A stretch of 64,000 nt of DNA from Methanosarcina sp. UBA293. GTDB lineage: Archaea > Halobacteriota > Methanosarcinia > Methanosarcinales > Methanosarcinaceae. The notes under the pieces were generated by a model that saw nothing but the letters and a program-made list of their open reading frames with translations, did not search any database and had not been told where the DNA came from. The stretch is from contig DALS01000038.1 in the NCBI GenBank assembly GCA_002499445.1, positions 29,669 to 93,668 of the forward strand, written 5' to 3'. Made by a program: the position numbers and the translations under genes. Shown piece by piece: positions 8,165 to 17,611 of this stretch. How positions within the stretch are numbered: the stretch's first letter is position 1; each line of letters starts with the position of its first letter.

Positions 8165-9610
8165 TTAGATAAGTACCTGTGCTGCATCCATTGCCCACTG
8201 CATGAAAGGTTCGGGCCAGATGCCCATTGCCAGCACACCGGCGACTGCAAGCAGAAGAGCTGCTGCATATGGGAAAGGCATGCCGATTTTCTTGCCTTCA
8301 GGGGGCAGGAAGTACATGTATCTTACAAGCCGTGCATAATAGAACAATGAAAGGGCACTGTTCAGGATTGCAATTACCGCAAGCCAGGTCATGCCTGCCT
8401 GAATGGTCGAAGAGAAGAGCACCAGCTTAGCCATGAAACCTGCAGTTGGGGGAATACCTGCAAGGGCAAAGACGAAAACCGTCATGCAAAGGGCAGCCAG
8501 CGGCATTCTCTTTCCAAGACCCCTGAAGCTATCCAGATGGTCCGGGATATCCAGGTTTCCGGTCTTTTGAGAAGTTATCATCCAGACAACTGCCCCGGCT
8601 GCAATAAATGCGCCTGCCTTCATAAAGGCGTGAGCAAGGGTGTAGAAGATTCCGCCTGTAAGAGCCATTGGGGTCATTACCACAAAAGCCATTGCGATAT
8701 ATCCTGCCTGTGCAAGGGAAGAGTAGGCGAGCATGCGTTTAACACTGGTCTGGGATACTGCAACCACGTTCCCGAAGGTCATGGTTACGACTGCCAGGAT
8801 CGTAAAGGCAAGCTGCCAGTCAGGCTGGAGAGCTGCAAGGGCTACGATAAAAACCCTGAAAGCTGCCACAAAACCCATCTTTTTCGACCCGGCTGCAAGC
8901 AGGGAGGAAACAACTGAAGGGGAGCCTTGGTAGGCATCCGGAGCCCACATATGGAAGGGCACAAGAGCCATCTTAAAGCCGAAGCCTGCAATAAGCAGCA
9001 CGACTGCAACAAGCCCGATCGGGTTTTCTGCCAGGAGAGTGGCATTTTCAGCAATCATAGGGATGCTGGTAGTGCCTGTTGCCCCGTAGACATAAGAAAT
9101 CCCAAAGAGCATAAGAGCTGAAGAGATTGCGCCTATTATAAAGTACTTCATGGCTCCTTCGAGAGATCTTGCATTCCTTTTCTCAAAGCCTGCAAGGGCA
9201 AAGGTGGCAAGACTTGCCAGCTCAAAGGCACAGAAGAGCAGGATCAGGTCGTTTGCGGATGCAACAACCATCATCCCAAAGGTTGCGAAAAGCACCAGAG
9301 AATAGAACTCTTCAGTATGATCGCTGTTTTCATTATACTTGATTGAAGCAAGCGAAACGATCAGGGAAACTGCAAGGAAGACCAGTTTGAAAAACTGGGA
9401 GAGGGCATCAATACTGAGAGTGCCAAAGAACATTGTAGCTTCGGTCCCGAAACTCTGTATTGTCAGAGCCAGAGCTGCAAGGACTCCCAGGGTTGCCAGA
9501 TAACCCAGCATATTCTTGGTCTGAGGGGACATGAAAACCCCTATAAGCAGTACTATCAGACCGGTTGCAACGACTGCTAATTCAGGTGCAAGGAACATTA
9601 AATTCTCCAT
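8165..9610 (-). CDS. fpoN: F420H2 dehydrogenase membrane subunit FpoN (NuoN-like)
   Basis: 481 residues, about 14 transmembrane helices. It is one of three antiporter-like subunits that form the proton channels of the complex. Visible family features include the Glu in helix 5 (LFCAFELASLATFAL), the Lys-bearing KMALVPFHMWAPDAY and the SSLLAAGSKKMGF segment. The ATG at 9608-9610 follows GGGGGTG by 7 bases. It starts 3 bp after the fpoM stop, so translation is probably coupled. It acts in the cytoplasmic membrane, moving H+ as F420H2 electrons pass to methanophenazine. Confidence 0.95.
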   Translation of the reverse strand: MENLMFLAPELAVVATGLIVLLIGVFMSPQTKNMLGYLATLGVLAALALTIQSFGTEATMFFGTLSIDALSQFFKLVFLAVSLIVSLASIKYNENSDHTEEFYSLVLFATFGMMVVASANDLILLFCAFELASLATFALAGFEKRNARSLEGAMKYFIIGAISSALMLFGISYVYGATGTTSIPMIAENATLLAENPIGLVAVVLLIAGFGFKMALVPFHMWAPDAYQGSPSVVSSLLAAGSKKMGFVAAFRVFIVALAALQPDWQLAFTILAVVTMTFGNVVAVSQTSVKRMLAYSSLAQAGYIAMAFVVMTPMALTGGIFYTLAHAFMKAGAFIAAGAVVWMITSQKTGNLDIPDHLDSFRGLGKRMPLAALCMTVFVFALAGIPPTAGFMAKLVLFSSTIQAGMTWLAVIAILNSALSLFYYARLVRYMYFLPPEGKKIGMPFPYAAALLLAVAGVLAMGIWPEPFMQWAMDAAQVLI

Positions 9611-9613
9611 TTC

Positions 9614-11101
9614 TTACACCCCCAGGGCAGCCGCGAGGCTTACAATTGCTTCCGAATTCGTAATCATCATATTAAGCACCGGACTCGGATTCAAGCCGAA
9701 ATAAAGTACAAGCAGAGCAATTGCTGCCATAGAAAAGACCTGAAGGGAATTAATATCCATGATATCCCCGAGTTTCTCATTGTACACTCCGAACATTGCT
9801 CTCTGCATTGCCCAGAGATGGTAACCTGCAGTAATCACTATTGCTAGCAGGGCAAGCAGAACAAAGCCAGGCAGGTTAACGTAGCTGAAGGTCAGCACCA
9901 GGAACTCGGCAATAAAGCCTGTCAGTCCTGGTAAGCCAAGGGATGCCATAAACCCAACCATCATAACCACAGTCAGCTTCGGCATTTTCTTTGCAAGCCC
10001 GCCAAGGTTGTTTATGATCCTTGTGCCTGCGCTGGTCTGGATAGCGCCTGCGGACATGAATAGGATGCTCATAATAAGCCCGTGGGAAAACTGCTGGAAC
10101 ATAGCGCCTGAAACCGATAGGGTAACAAGTCCGGCTGCTCCCAGGGTAACAAATCCCATATGGCTCAAACTGGAATACGCGATCATGCGCTTGAGATCTT
10201 TCTGCCTCAGAGCCACAAGAGCCCCATAAAGAATGCTGAAAGACCCGAGGAAACCCAGCATAGTAATCATCAGATCGGGATTACCAGTATTCGGGAGCAT
10301 TGGAAGTGAGATCCTGAAAAGCCCGTATCCTCCTATTTTAAGCAGAACGAAGAGTACACTGCCTGCAGTCGGGGCCTCACTATACGCATCTGGCAGCCAG
10401 GAATGGAAGGGGAAGGCTGGCATCTTTGCAAGGAACCCGAAGATAATTGAAAGGAAGATTGCGTCCCTTAAAAGGCTGGATTCGAAGAACTGGAACTGTG
10501 TAACCAGCTCTCTTATATCAAAGGTAGGAATTCCGGTCTGCTGCCAGGAGGCATAGAAGAGCCCGAAAATCCCGAGAAGCATTACCAGGGAGGCAACATG
10601 CGTGTAAATGAAAAATTTGTAAGACGCATGAACCCGCTTTTCTCCTCCCCAGATATTTACCATGAAGAAGAGAGGAATGAGGGTAAGCTCCCAGAAGATA
10701 TAGAAGACCAGGAAATCAAGGGCTACGAAGACTCCTATAACTGCAGCCTGCATGGTAAGGATGAGCCCGTAGAACCTGTTCGGAGCTTCCCTGTCTTCCT
10801 TCCAGCTATAAAGGATCAGGAACGGGATAACAATTGAAATCAGGAGAATGAGGGGCATGGAAATGCCATCAATTCCAACTGAATAGTTAACCCCGAGTGA
10901 AGGAATCCATTCAATCGACTCAAAGAACTGCATAGCAGCCGTACTGCTGTCAAAGTTCATGTAGGCGTACAGGGTAAGACCAAGAGTCACAAGGGACCCT
11001 AAAAAGCCCAGGCCTGCAGCCTGTTCTTTCGTTTTTGTGAAAAAGGTCACTGCTGCGAAGATCAGCGGCACCAGAATCAACAATGATGCGACCGGCAGCA
11101 T
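9614..11101 (-). CDS. fpoM: F420H2 dehydrogenase membrane subunit FpoM (NuoM-like)
   Basis: 495 residues, about 14 transmembrane helices, the second antiporter-like subunit. The conserved WELTLIPLFFMV (key Glu in helix 5) and KMPAFPFHSWLPDAYSEAPT (Lys in helix 7) are present, as is SSLSHMGFV. Length is normal for NuoM/FpoM. The ATG shares one base with the fpoL stop (TGATG), a standard translational-coupling overlap. Confidence 0.95.
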   Translation of the reverse strand: MLPVASLLILVPLIFAAVTFFTKTKEQAAGLGFLGSLVTLGLTLYAYMNFDSSTAAMQFFESIEWIPSLGVNYSVGIDGISMPLILLISIVIPFLILYSWKEDREAPNRFYGLILTMQAAVIGVFVALDFLVFYIFWELTLIPLFFMVNIWGGEKRVHASYKFFIYTHVASLVMLLGIFGLFYASWQQTGIPTFDIRELVTQFQFFESSLLRDAIFLSIIFGFLAKMPAFPFHSWLPDAYSEAPTAGSVLFVLLKIGGYGLFRISLPMLPNTGNPDLMITMLGFLGSFSILYGALVALRQKDLKRMIAYSSLSHMGFVTLGAAGLVTLSVSGAMFQQFSHGLIMSILFMSAGAIQTSAGTRIINNLGGLAKKMPKLTVVMMVGFMASLGLPGLTGFIAEFLVLTFSYVNLPGFVLLALLAIVITAGYHLWAMQRAMFGVYNEKLGDIMDINSLQVFSMAAIALLVLYFGLNPSPVLNMMITNSEAIVSLAAALGV

Positions 11102-13119
11102 CAGAGTACCTCCATAATTAACTTAACAAGTATTATTAGCAGGCTTACACCCAGAATTACTGCAGTTGCATAACTCTGGACAACCCCAGTCTGAATTTTC
11201 CGGAGTTCTTCACTTGCACCGACTGTAAGGATCCCGATTCCCTCAACGATGCTGTCAACTATGACATCAAGCACCTGCGAAAAGAAAGCAATGACTCCAT
11301 ATACGATTCCAAGTGAGAAGAATTCGGTATAGATTTCATGCTGGTAATAGCGCTTGTAAAGCAGCCTGTAAATCGGATTTTTCATGGAAGCAATAGGTCC
11401 AAGTTCAACTATTCTCAGATAATAGATTACAAAAGCAACTGCAAGGCCTACAACTGCAACTATTAGCGGAAGCCACAAAACAAAGACAGGTTCGTGCCCT
11501 GCTGCCTCTACAAGCTCGTTTTGACCTATAACTGCAAGGCTTCCTATGTCAATGTTCACGAAGCTATTGGCAAAGGTTTCTTCAAGGAATGACATGAACC
11601 CTGTTTTTGTCAGCCCTCCAAACACAAGGGCAAAGAGTGCCAGAATGGAAAGGGGAATTGTCATAATGGCAGGGGACTCATGCCCGTGATAATCGCTTCT
11701 AGGCTTCCCTGTAAAGGTCATAAAGATCAGCCTGAAGATGTAGATCGATGTGAGGAGTGCAGCTGCAATTGAAAACACATAGGGAATCCAGTTATTGCTG
11801 TGTTCTCCAAAGAGATAGGCAGCCTCAATAATTGCATCCTTTGAGAAGAAACCGCTTGTTCCTATTGAAGTTCCTGGAATTCCGAAACCTGCCAGAGCTA
11901 AGGCTGCAATTGTCATGGTAGCAGCAGTAATTGGCATTACCTTTCCTACGCCTCCAAGCTCCCTCATATCCTGAGTACCGACTGCATGAATTACACTGCC
12001 TGCACAGAGGAAAAGGAGTGCCTTAAAGAAAGCATGGTTGATAAGGTGGAAAATGGAGATCCCAACCGCCTCAAGCCCGATTGCCGAACCAAGACCCAGA
12101 CCAAGCATCATGTATCCGAGCTGGCTGATGGTTGAGAAAGCAAGCACACGCTTGAGGTCGTTCATCACAATGCCCATAGTGCCTGCAAAGAGTGCGGTAA
12201 AGCCTCCAAGGTAAGCGACCACAAGAAGGGAGTCAGGAGCTGCAATAAACATCGGGAAGGTTCTTGCGACCAGATAAACCCCGGCAGTAACCATTGTTGC
12301 AGCATGGATAAGGGCTGAAACGGTTGTTGGACCTTCCATTGCATCAGGCAGCCAAACATGCAGAGGGAACTGCCCAGACTTTCCTACGGCTCCTCCAAAG
12401 AAGAGCAAGGTAATAAGAGTAAGGTGGCTTACTTCAAAGCCTAAAATGTTTGCCTGAAGAGCCGCAAGCTGCGGGATGTAACTGAAGATTTCGTCAAAAC
12501 GGAGCAGGTACACTCCATCCTGGAAGCCTCCTGCAAGTTTCAGAAGATCGGAAGTAAGTACGATTATTCCAGTAAGGAACATCACGTCTCCTATTCTGGT
12601 TGTGAGGAAAGCTTTCTTGGCAGCTGCTGCGGCAGAGGGCTTTTCGAACCAGAAGCCGATAAGGAGATAGGAACACAGTCCTACAAGTTCCCAGGAAACA
12701 AAGAGTTGAAGGATATTGTCTGAAAGCACCAGGGAAAGCATTGCCGCAGTAAAGAGTGCAGTCTCTGCAAAATATCTGGCTTTTCCGGGGTCATGAGACA
12801 TATAACTAACTGCATAAATATGGATCAGCAGGCTCACAAAGGAAACCATTGACAGCATTACTGCAGCTAGAGGGTCAATCAAAATTCCGATATTGAGCAC
12901 AGCAAACCAGGAATAGGACTGGCTTACGACCTCTCCTGGATTTTCCAGCAGCCCGAGTGTAATCATTAAAGAGATTACAAAGGAAGCGGCAATTGCCAGA
13001 ATAGGGACTATTGCCCCACCTGATGGCATTTTCCTGCCAAAGAAGAAGGTGATCACAAAAGCCAGTGCCGGAAGTAAGGGGATCAAAAATGCAAAGTCTT
13101 CCAGAGCCGTTTTTACCAC
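11101..13119 (-). CDS. fpoL: F420H2 dehydrogenase membrane subunit FpoL (NuoL-like)
   Basis: 672 residues, the largest antiporter-like subunit. It includes the C-terminal extension (about residues 540-672) that in complex I forms the lateral helix linking the pump subunits. Signature segments are FVSWELVGLCSYLLIGFW, GKSGQFPLHVWLPDAMEGPT and ALIHAATMVTAG. The start is a GTG at 13117-13119 that overlaps the end of fpoK (7 bp). The final helix is long and amphipathic. The Lys and Glu residues expected for proton transfer are in place. Confidence 0.95.
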   Translation of the reverse strand: MVKTALEDFAFLIPLLPALAFVITFFFGRKMPSGGAIVPILAIAASFVISLMITLGLLENPGEVVSQSYSWFAVLNIGILIDPLAAVMLSMVSFVSLLIHIYAVSYMSHDPGKARYFAETALFTAAMLSLVLSDNILQLFVSWELVGLCSYLLIGFWFEKPSAAAAAKKAFLTTRIGDVMFLTGIIVLTSDLLKLAGGFQDGVYLLRFDEIFSYIPQLAALQANILGFEVSHLTLITLLFFGGAVGKSGQFPLHVWLPDAMEGPTTVSALIHAATMVTAGVYLVARTFPMFIAAPDSLLVVAYLGGFTALFAGTMGIVMNDLKRVLAFSTISQLGYMMLGLGLGSAIGLEAVGISIFHLINHAFFKALLFLCAGSVIHAVGTQDMRELGGVGKVMPITAATMTIAALALAGFGIPGTSIGTSGFFSKDAIIEAAYLFGEHSNNWIPYVFSIAAALLTSIYIFRLIFMTFTGKPRSDYHGHESPAIMTIPLSILALFALVFGGLTKTGFMSFLEETFANSFVNIDIGSLAVIGQNELVEAAGHEPVFVLWLPLIVAVVGLAVAFVIYYLRIVELGPIASMKNPIYRLLYKRYYQHEIYTEFFSLGIVYGVIAFFSQVLDVIVDSIVEGIGILTVGASEELRKIQTGVVQSYATAVILGVSLLIILVKLIMEVL

Positions 13120-13415
13120 CTCAGGATGTTGAGCTCATCAAGGTTGATTTTATCGTGCATTCTGTAGATTGCCATGAAGATTGCAAACCCTACTGCTGCT
13201 TCGGCAGCTGCAAGGGCAATTGAGAATATGGCAAAAACCTGACCATTCAGAGTATCCGTATAACTGGAGAAAGCTACCAGGTTCAGGTTTGCGGAGTTGA
13301 GCATTAGCTCAATGCACATAATCATTCTGATGCCGTTTTTATTGGTCATTACACCATAGAGTCCAATTGAGAAGAGCAAGGCTGCAAGCCCAAGGTAAAA
13401 GGTTAAAGGAATCAT
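13113..13415 (-). CDS. fpoK: F420H2 dehydrogenase membrane subunit FpoK (NuoK-like)
   Basis: 100 residues and three transmembrane helices, the normal size for NuoK/FpoK. It carries the two conserved membrane-buried Glu residues (IMCIELMLNSANLNLV and ALAAAEAAVGFAI) that form the proton path between the peripheral arm and the pump subunits. The ATG overlaps the stop of the second fpoJ by 4 bp. Confidence 0.95.
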   Translation of the reverse strand: MIPLTFYLGLAALLFSIGLYGVMTNKNGIRMIMCIELMLNSANLNLVAFSSYTDTLNGQVFAIFSIALAAAEAAVGFAIFMAIYRMHDKINLDELNILRW

Positions 13416-13663
13416 TGGTTGCCCTCCCCTTTTGCCATGTAAATCGCCCCTATAAGGGATGCGAGCAGGACAATTGAAAGGACTTCAAAAGGCGCTACAT
13501 AATGAGTAAAGAGCAGCATGCCTATGCCTTCAATATTGCTCTGGTCAGTTGGGTTTTCAGGAAGTTCGGAAACCGTGTTCCAGGAGGTTCCAAAAGCCCC
13601 AACTACTATAACAGCTGTAAAGAGCAAAGCTACGAGAAAGGCTAAAGGCCGATTAATCTTCAC
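13412..13663 (-). CDS. fpoJ: FpoJ C-terminal half (second fpoJ gene)
   Basis: 83 residues from a GTG at 13661-13663, chosen because GGAGGTGA lies just upstream; longer in-frame starts run into the previous gene. It has two transmembrane helices and corresponds to the C-terminal part of bacterial NuoJ (IGMLLFTHYVAPFEVLSIVLL). In Methanosarcina the NuoJ equivalent is encoded by two consecutive genes, and this locus follows that pattern. The two reading frames overlap by 11 bp. Having its own strong ribosome binding site argues for a natural split rather than a frameshift. Confidence 0.9.
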   Translation of the reverse strand: MKINRPLAFLVALLFTAVIVVGAFGTSWNTVSELPENPTDQSNIEGIGMLLFTHYVAPFEVLSIVLLASLIGAIYMAKGEGNQ

Positions 13664-13943
13664 CGGGTTCACCTCCGATTTCATGCTTTGTAAGCATAAC
13701 TGCAAAGAGAATCAGCACTCCGATTGCTCCTATATAAACCAACACCTGAATAATTCCCAGAAACTGGGCGTTTAAGAGGATATAGAGAGCTGCAACTCCG
13801 AACATGCACATAATGAGGGCAAGCCCAGCTCTGACAATATCCTTTGCAATTACCACAAAGATTGCAAAGAATACTGTAATAAAAGCAAGAAGCCCGAAGA
13901 CAGCCATTTCCAGAGCTGCTCCGATCGTTCCGAGTTCTATCAT
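13653..13943 (-). CDS. fpoJ: FpoJ N-terminal half (first fpoJ gene)
   Basis: 96 residues with three transmembrane helices matching the N-terminal half of NuoJ, including the conserved third-helix region YILLNAQFLGIIQVLVYIGAI, which in complex I carries the pi-bulge used in coupling. The ATG at 13941-13943 follows AGGTGACG and overlaps the fpoI stop by 4 bp. The chain ends in HEIGGEPGED, where the downstream half begins in another frame. Confidence 0.9.
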   Translation of the reverse strand: MIELGTIGAALEMAVFGLLAFITVFFAIFVVIAKDIVRAGLALIMCMFGVAALYILLNAQFLGIIQVLVYIGAIGVLILFAVMLTKHEIGGEPGED

Positions 13944-14350
13944 CTTTCGTCACCTTTCTCAAGATCGACTTCCCTGGCGAGTTTTTCAGGGGTCATAAGC
14001 AGGTCTTTGTGATGCCATTTAACAAGACCTTTAGTGTATTCCTTCCCGCTTGAAAGCGCGCCTTTCGGGCACTGGTCGATACATAGCCCGCAGAAAAGGC
14101 AGTGCCCTATGTCAATCTGGGGGAACCAGCGTTGTTTCTCACTGCCTGGTGCAATCGGAGCTTTTACGATCTTGATTGCGGCGTTAGGGCAGGTATTAGC
14201 GCAGATGCCACAACCTATGCATTTACTTTTATTAAGTATCTGAAGCCCCCTGAACCTGTCGGAAAGCTCAGTGCGTACTTCCGGGTACATCCTGGTTACT
14301 GGAGGCTTTGTGATGTTTCTTATCGCGTACTTAATGTTTTTAAGGACCAT
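13940..14350 (-). CDS. fpoI: F420H2 dehydrogenase Fe-S subunit FpoI (NuoI-like)
   Basis: 136 residues with two [4Fe-4S] motifs: CIGCGICANTCP (about residue 42) and CLFCGLCIDQCP (about residue 85). It is the NuoI counterpart that carries electrons through the peripheral arm from the input side towards FpoB. All eight ligand Cys are present. A GGGAGCGTGA stretch lies upstream of the ATG. It overlaps the first fpoJ by 4 bp and begins 4 bp after the fpoH stop. Confidence 0.95.
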   Translation of the reverse strand: MVLKNIKYAIRNITKPPVTRMYPEVRTELSDRFRGLQILNKSKCIGCGICANTCPNAAIKIVKAPIAPGSEKQRWFPQIDIGHCLFCGLCIDQCPKGALSSGKEYTKGLVKWHHKDLLMTPEKLAREVDLEKGDER

Positions 14351-14354
14351 GATT

Positions 14355-15395
14355 TCACGCTCCCAGGTAAAGTCCGAGTCCTACTGCCCATACAAGGTTT
14401 AGAAGAGCAAGAGGAAGCAGCTTCTTCCAGCTCAGGTCGACAACCTGGTCAATCCTGAATCTCGGGACAGCCCACCTGAGGCCTATAATTACCATAAGTA
14501 CAAAGACGACTTTTATAAGCAGGAAAACTGTTGGAGCAATAAGGCCAAGCACAGAATTATTTGCAACAAAGCCTGGTACATTCCAGCCGCCAAGGAAGAG
14601 AAGGGCTACAAGGAAAGAACCAAGGATCATATGAATATACTCGGCAAAGAAGGCAAGTCCAAAACGCATCCCACCGTATTCCGTAATCCAGCCTGCTACC
14701 AGTTCTTCTTCGGACTCATTCTGGTCAAAGGGAAGCCTTCCCATATCAGCCATAAGGGCTACGAAGAATACAAAGCATCCTAGGGGCTGCAGGAAAATAT
14801 TCCAGAGCATGCCCTGTGAACTGGATATCTCCACAATACTCAGAGAACCTGTCATGATAGCTACACTTACAACGGTTAACCCAAGAGGCACTTCATACCC
14901 AACCATTCGGGCAAAGTTTCTAAAAGCTCCAAGCAGGGAATATTTGTTGTTAGAGCCATAAGCTATCATAAAGATCCCGAAAATGGATAACGCGGATACT
15001 GCTTCAATATAAAGCACGCTAATGTCCATCTGGGTGACCGCAAGCGGGTATTCGACCCCATTAATAAAAACCGCACCAACTGGAATGGCAACAAGCATAA
15101 GGAAAACTGAACCAATCATAAAAATATTGGCACTATTGAAAAGTAAACTGTCAGCATTTCTTGGTTTCAGGTCTTCTTTTGTAAAGAGCTTGATTGCATC
15201 GGCTACAAGCTGCAGGAGTCCGTACTTTCCTACACGGCAGGGTCCCATCCTGCACTGGATATCAGCAGAAAGCTTTCGTTCGAGCCATACAGCTCCCATT
15301 GCTCCCAGAAAAATAACTCCAACTAGAGAAAGGCCGACTATTCCGCGGATCCAGGGAATAAGAGGAATAATGAATTCAGGAATATCCATAACCAT
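14355..15395 (-). CDS. fpoH: F420H2 dehydrogenase membrane subunit FpoH (NuoH-like)
   Basis: 346 residues and about eight transmembrane helices. NuoH/FpoH contacts the peripheral arm and forms the entrance of the quinone, here methanophenazine, cavity. The conserved loop ERKLSADIQCRMGPCRVGKYG (about residues 40-60) and the acidic loop FDQNESEEELVAGWITEYGG are both clear. I start at the ATG at 15393-15395 because AGGTGAT lies 4 bases upstream; a GTG at 15404 is also in frame and would overlap fpoD by 4 bp. Confidence 0.93.
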   Translation of the reverse strand: MVMDIPEFIIPLIPWIRGIVGLSLVGVIFLGAMGAVWLERKLSADIQCRMGPCRVGKYGLLQLVADAIKLFTKEDLKPRNADSLLFNSANIFMIGSVFLMLVAIPVGAVFINGVEYPLAVTQMDISVLYIEAVSALSIFGIFMIAYGSNNKYSLLGAFRNFARMVGYEVPLGLTVVSVAIMTGSLSIVEISSSQGMLWNIFLQPLGCFVFFVALMADMGRLPFDQNESEEELVAGWITEYGGMRFGLAFFAEYIHMILGSFLVALLFLGGWNVPGFVANNSVLGLIAPTVFLLIKVVFVLMVIIGLRWAVPRFRIDQVVDLSWKKLLPLALLNLVWAVGLGLYLGA

Positions 15396-15400
15396 TATAA

Positions 15401-16525
15401 TCACCTGTCCGCTTCACTGGTACAGCCGTCCATGCTGCCTGAGATTGCTGCAATGTCTGCAACCGTTGTGCCTTTGATGAGAGGAGGCAGTGCCTGTAGT
15501 GTGGGGTAGACGGGTCCTCTGACTTTTACCCTGTAGGGTTTATCCGAGCCATCTGAAACCATGTACATTCCCATCTCTCCCCTTGGGTCCTCTACTCTGT
15601 GGAACACCTCCCCAGCCGGAACTCTCATTACCGGGGTTCTCCTGCCATACAGGGAATTCTCTGGGAAGATTGGGCCATTGGGAATCTGGTCAAGGCATTG
15701 TTCTATTATGTAGATGCTTTCCCTCATCTCATTAAGCCTGACCTGTACCCTTGCAAAACAGTCTCCTGCAGTTTCAGTACATACCTTAAAGTCCAGATCA
15801 TTGTACACTAGGTAGGGTTCGTTCTTCCGTATATCAAAAGGAACCCCCGTTGCCCGCAAAGCAGGCCCGGAAACTCCAAGACTCTTTGCGACATCTGCAG
15901 TGAGGACACCAACTCCCACAGTCCTCTCCTTGTAAACTCTGTCGGAATGGAACATCTCCTCAAAATCATTGATGACTTTCTTGAGATTGTTCAGAACAGG
16001 GAGGGTTTTTTCCTTAAACCCGGGTGGCAGGTCATCGCGTACTCCTCCAAACCTCAGGAAGCTGTGGGTGATCCTTGCTCCTGTGACCATGTCAATCAGT
16101 GAAAGCAGATCTTCCCTTTCCTTGATAGTGTACATTAACATGGAGACAAAACCTATGAACCCACCGAATTCCCCAGTGCCGAGCAGGTGGCTCTGAAGCC
16201 TGGTAAGTTCTTCTAAAATAACTCTTATATACTGAGCTCTTTCAGGAGGTTCGATATCCAGCAGTTTTTCAACACAGCCCACGTAACATTCTTCATTTGT
16301 TAGGGCTACAAGATAACAGATTCTATCAACTATCGTGATTCCCTGAAGATAGGTTTTGTTCTCAAGGATTTTTTCAATGCCCTTGTGAATATAACCTAGT
16401 TCCACTTCAGCATCCATCACAGTTTCTCCTTTCAACTTCAGGTTTAACCTGAAAGGTCCGGGCTGCATTGGATGCTGGGGGCCCAGGTGTATAATCATTT
16501 CATTTGGTTCAAGCATTTCTTCCAT
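15401..16525 (-). CDS. fpoD: F420H2 dehydrogenase subunit FpoD (NuoD-like, 49 kDa)
   Basis: 374 residues, the large-subunit-hydrogenase-like protein that with FpoB, FpoC and FpoH encloses the methanophenazine site. The N-terminal loop IHLGPQHPMQPG holds the HxxH-type His pair used in quinone reduction, and CYLVALTNEECYVGCVEKLL follows. The four Ni-binding Cys of NiFe hydrogenases are not in place, as expected for a complex I homologue. GAGGGGTGAAAA precedes the ATG. It is separated from fpoC by 10 bp. Confidence 0.95.
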   Translation of the reverse strand: MEEMLEPNEMIIHLGPQHPMQPGPFRLNLKLKGETVMDAEVELGYIHKGIEKILENKTYLQGITIVDRICYLVALTNEECYVGCVEKLLDIEPPERAQYIRVILEELTRLQSHLLGTGEFGGFIGFVSMLMYTIKEREDLLSLIDMVTGARITHSFLRFGGVRDDLPPGFKEKTLPVLNNLKKVINDFEEMFHSDRVYKERTVGVGVLTADVAKSLGVSGPALRATGVPFDIRKNEPYLVYNDLDFKVCTETAGDCFARVQVRLNEMRESIYIIEQCLDQIPNGPIFPENSLYGRRTPVMRVPAGEVFHRVEDPRGEMGMYMVSDGSDKPYRVKVRGPVYPTLQALPPLIKGTTVADIAAISGSMDGCTSEADR

Positions 16526-16535
16526 TTTTCACCCC

Positions 16536-17012
16536 TCACACCAGGTTTCTTGCTGTCTTGTTCGGGAAACCTTCGTAGTCTTTCCTGAGAGGCCATTCTC
16601 CCAGCATATCTTCAGGGAGCAAAAGAGGTTTCAGATTCGGGTGGTTTTTGAACTTAATCCCATATAACTCGTAGGTCTCTCTCTCATACCAGTTTGCATT
16701 CCAGTACACCGGTACAACGGATTCAATTTCCGGGTTATCCCTCGGAAGTCTGGCCTTGAGCGTCAGAACCACTGGATGATTATATGATGCAATATGGTAG
16801 ACTACTTCAAGCTCATTCCATTTTATGTAGTCAACACCACAGACTGAGCAGAGGTGATCAAATTGAAGGGAATCCTTCAGGTACTGGCAGACTTCTTTTA
16901 CCTTCTCCTTATCCACGTATGCCCTGGCTCGGATTTCGGATTTGGCGGTTGCTTCTGAAATAGCCTCAGGAAATGTACCTGTTAATGACTTGAGAATTTC
17001 TGTGACATCCAT
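16536..17012 (-). CDS. fpoC: F420H2 dehydrogenase subunit FpoC (NuoC-like, 30 kDa)
   Basis: 158 residues with the NuoC signature near the C-terminus (WYERETYELYGIKFKNHPNL, then LPEDMLGEWPLRKDYEG). It is a structural subunit of the peripheral arm that holds FpoD and FpoB together and has no cofactor of its own. GAGGG precedes the ATG. A separate gene here, unlike the nuoCD fusion of some bacteria. Confidence 0.95.
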   Translation of the reverse strand: MDVTEILKSLTGTFPEAISEATAKSEIRARAYVDKEKVKEVCQYLKDSLQFDHLCSVCGVDYIKWNELEVVYHIASYNHPVVLTLKARLPRDNPEIESVVPVYWNANWYERETYELYGIKFKNHPNLKPLLLPEDMLGEWPLRKDYEGFPNKTARNLV

Positions 17013-17059
17013 AATTTTCCCTCGAATTAATCTGAAAGTTCAGAAGAACATCAGTAACC

Positions 17060-17611
17060 TTAATACTCCGTGCCCCGATCTTTTTTGGCCTTTATTTTTC
17101 CCTGAAGCTCCACAAATCCCTGGAGCAGGGCTTCGGGCCTCGGCGGACATCCTGGAATAAAAACATCAACAGGGAAGATTTCATCAATATTCTGCACAGT
17201 GCTGTAGGATTCATAAAAAGGACCGCCGCTTATGGAGCAGTCTCCCATACAGATGACCCACTTCGGCGCAGGCATCTGTTCCCAGAGTCTCTTTAAAGCA
17301 GGGAGATATTTCTTTGTCACATACCCGCTGATAATCATGACATCTGCATGCCTTGGGGAGTTCCTTGGAATAATCCCAAATCGATCAGTGTCATAGTGGG
17401 CACAGCCAGCAGCGATCATTTCAACTCCGCAGCAGCCCATAGGCTGGGTCATGAACCACATCGAGTTTTTCCTTCCCCAGTTGATCAGATCCTGAGCCTT
17501 AGTTTTCTTAAGGAGATTATGAATCGCACTGGTTGTTGTCGTGATTACCCCAGGTATTTCTTCAGAGGTTTCATCGAGTTTACTCGTTTTTTTCTCCTTC
17601 ACTTCACCCAT
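17060..17611 (-). CDS. fpoB: F420H2 dehydrogenase Fe-S subunit FpoB (NuoB-like, PSST)
   Basis: 183 residues carrying the terminal cluster N2: adjacent cysteines in GCCGVEM (about residue 60), CMGDCSISGG (about residue 122) and the last ligand in PGCPPRPEALLQGF. This cluster passes electrons to methanophenazine. The N-terminus is Lys- and Glu-rich. The ATG overlaps the end of fpoA by 13 bp. The 47-bp gap to fpoC is the widest inside the operon. Confidence 0.95.
   Translation of the reverse strand: MGEVKEKKTSKLDETSEEIPGVITTTTSAIHNLLKKTKAQDLINWGRKNSMWFMTQPMGCCGVEMIAAGCAHYDTDRFGIIPRNSPRHADVMIISGYVTKKYLPALKRLWEQMPAPKWVICMGDCSISGGPFYESYSTVQNIDEIFPVDVFIPGCPPRPEALLQGFVELQGKIKAKKDRGTEY

Noticed and set aside
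13412..13943. fpoJ as a frameshifted pseudogene
   Set aside because: The second half has its own strong ribosome binding site and start, and split fpoJ is the known arrangement in Methanosarcina.
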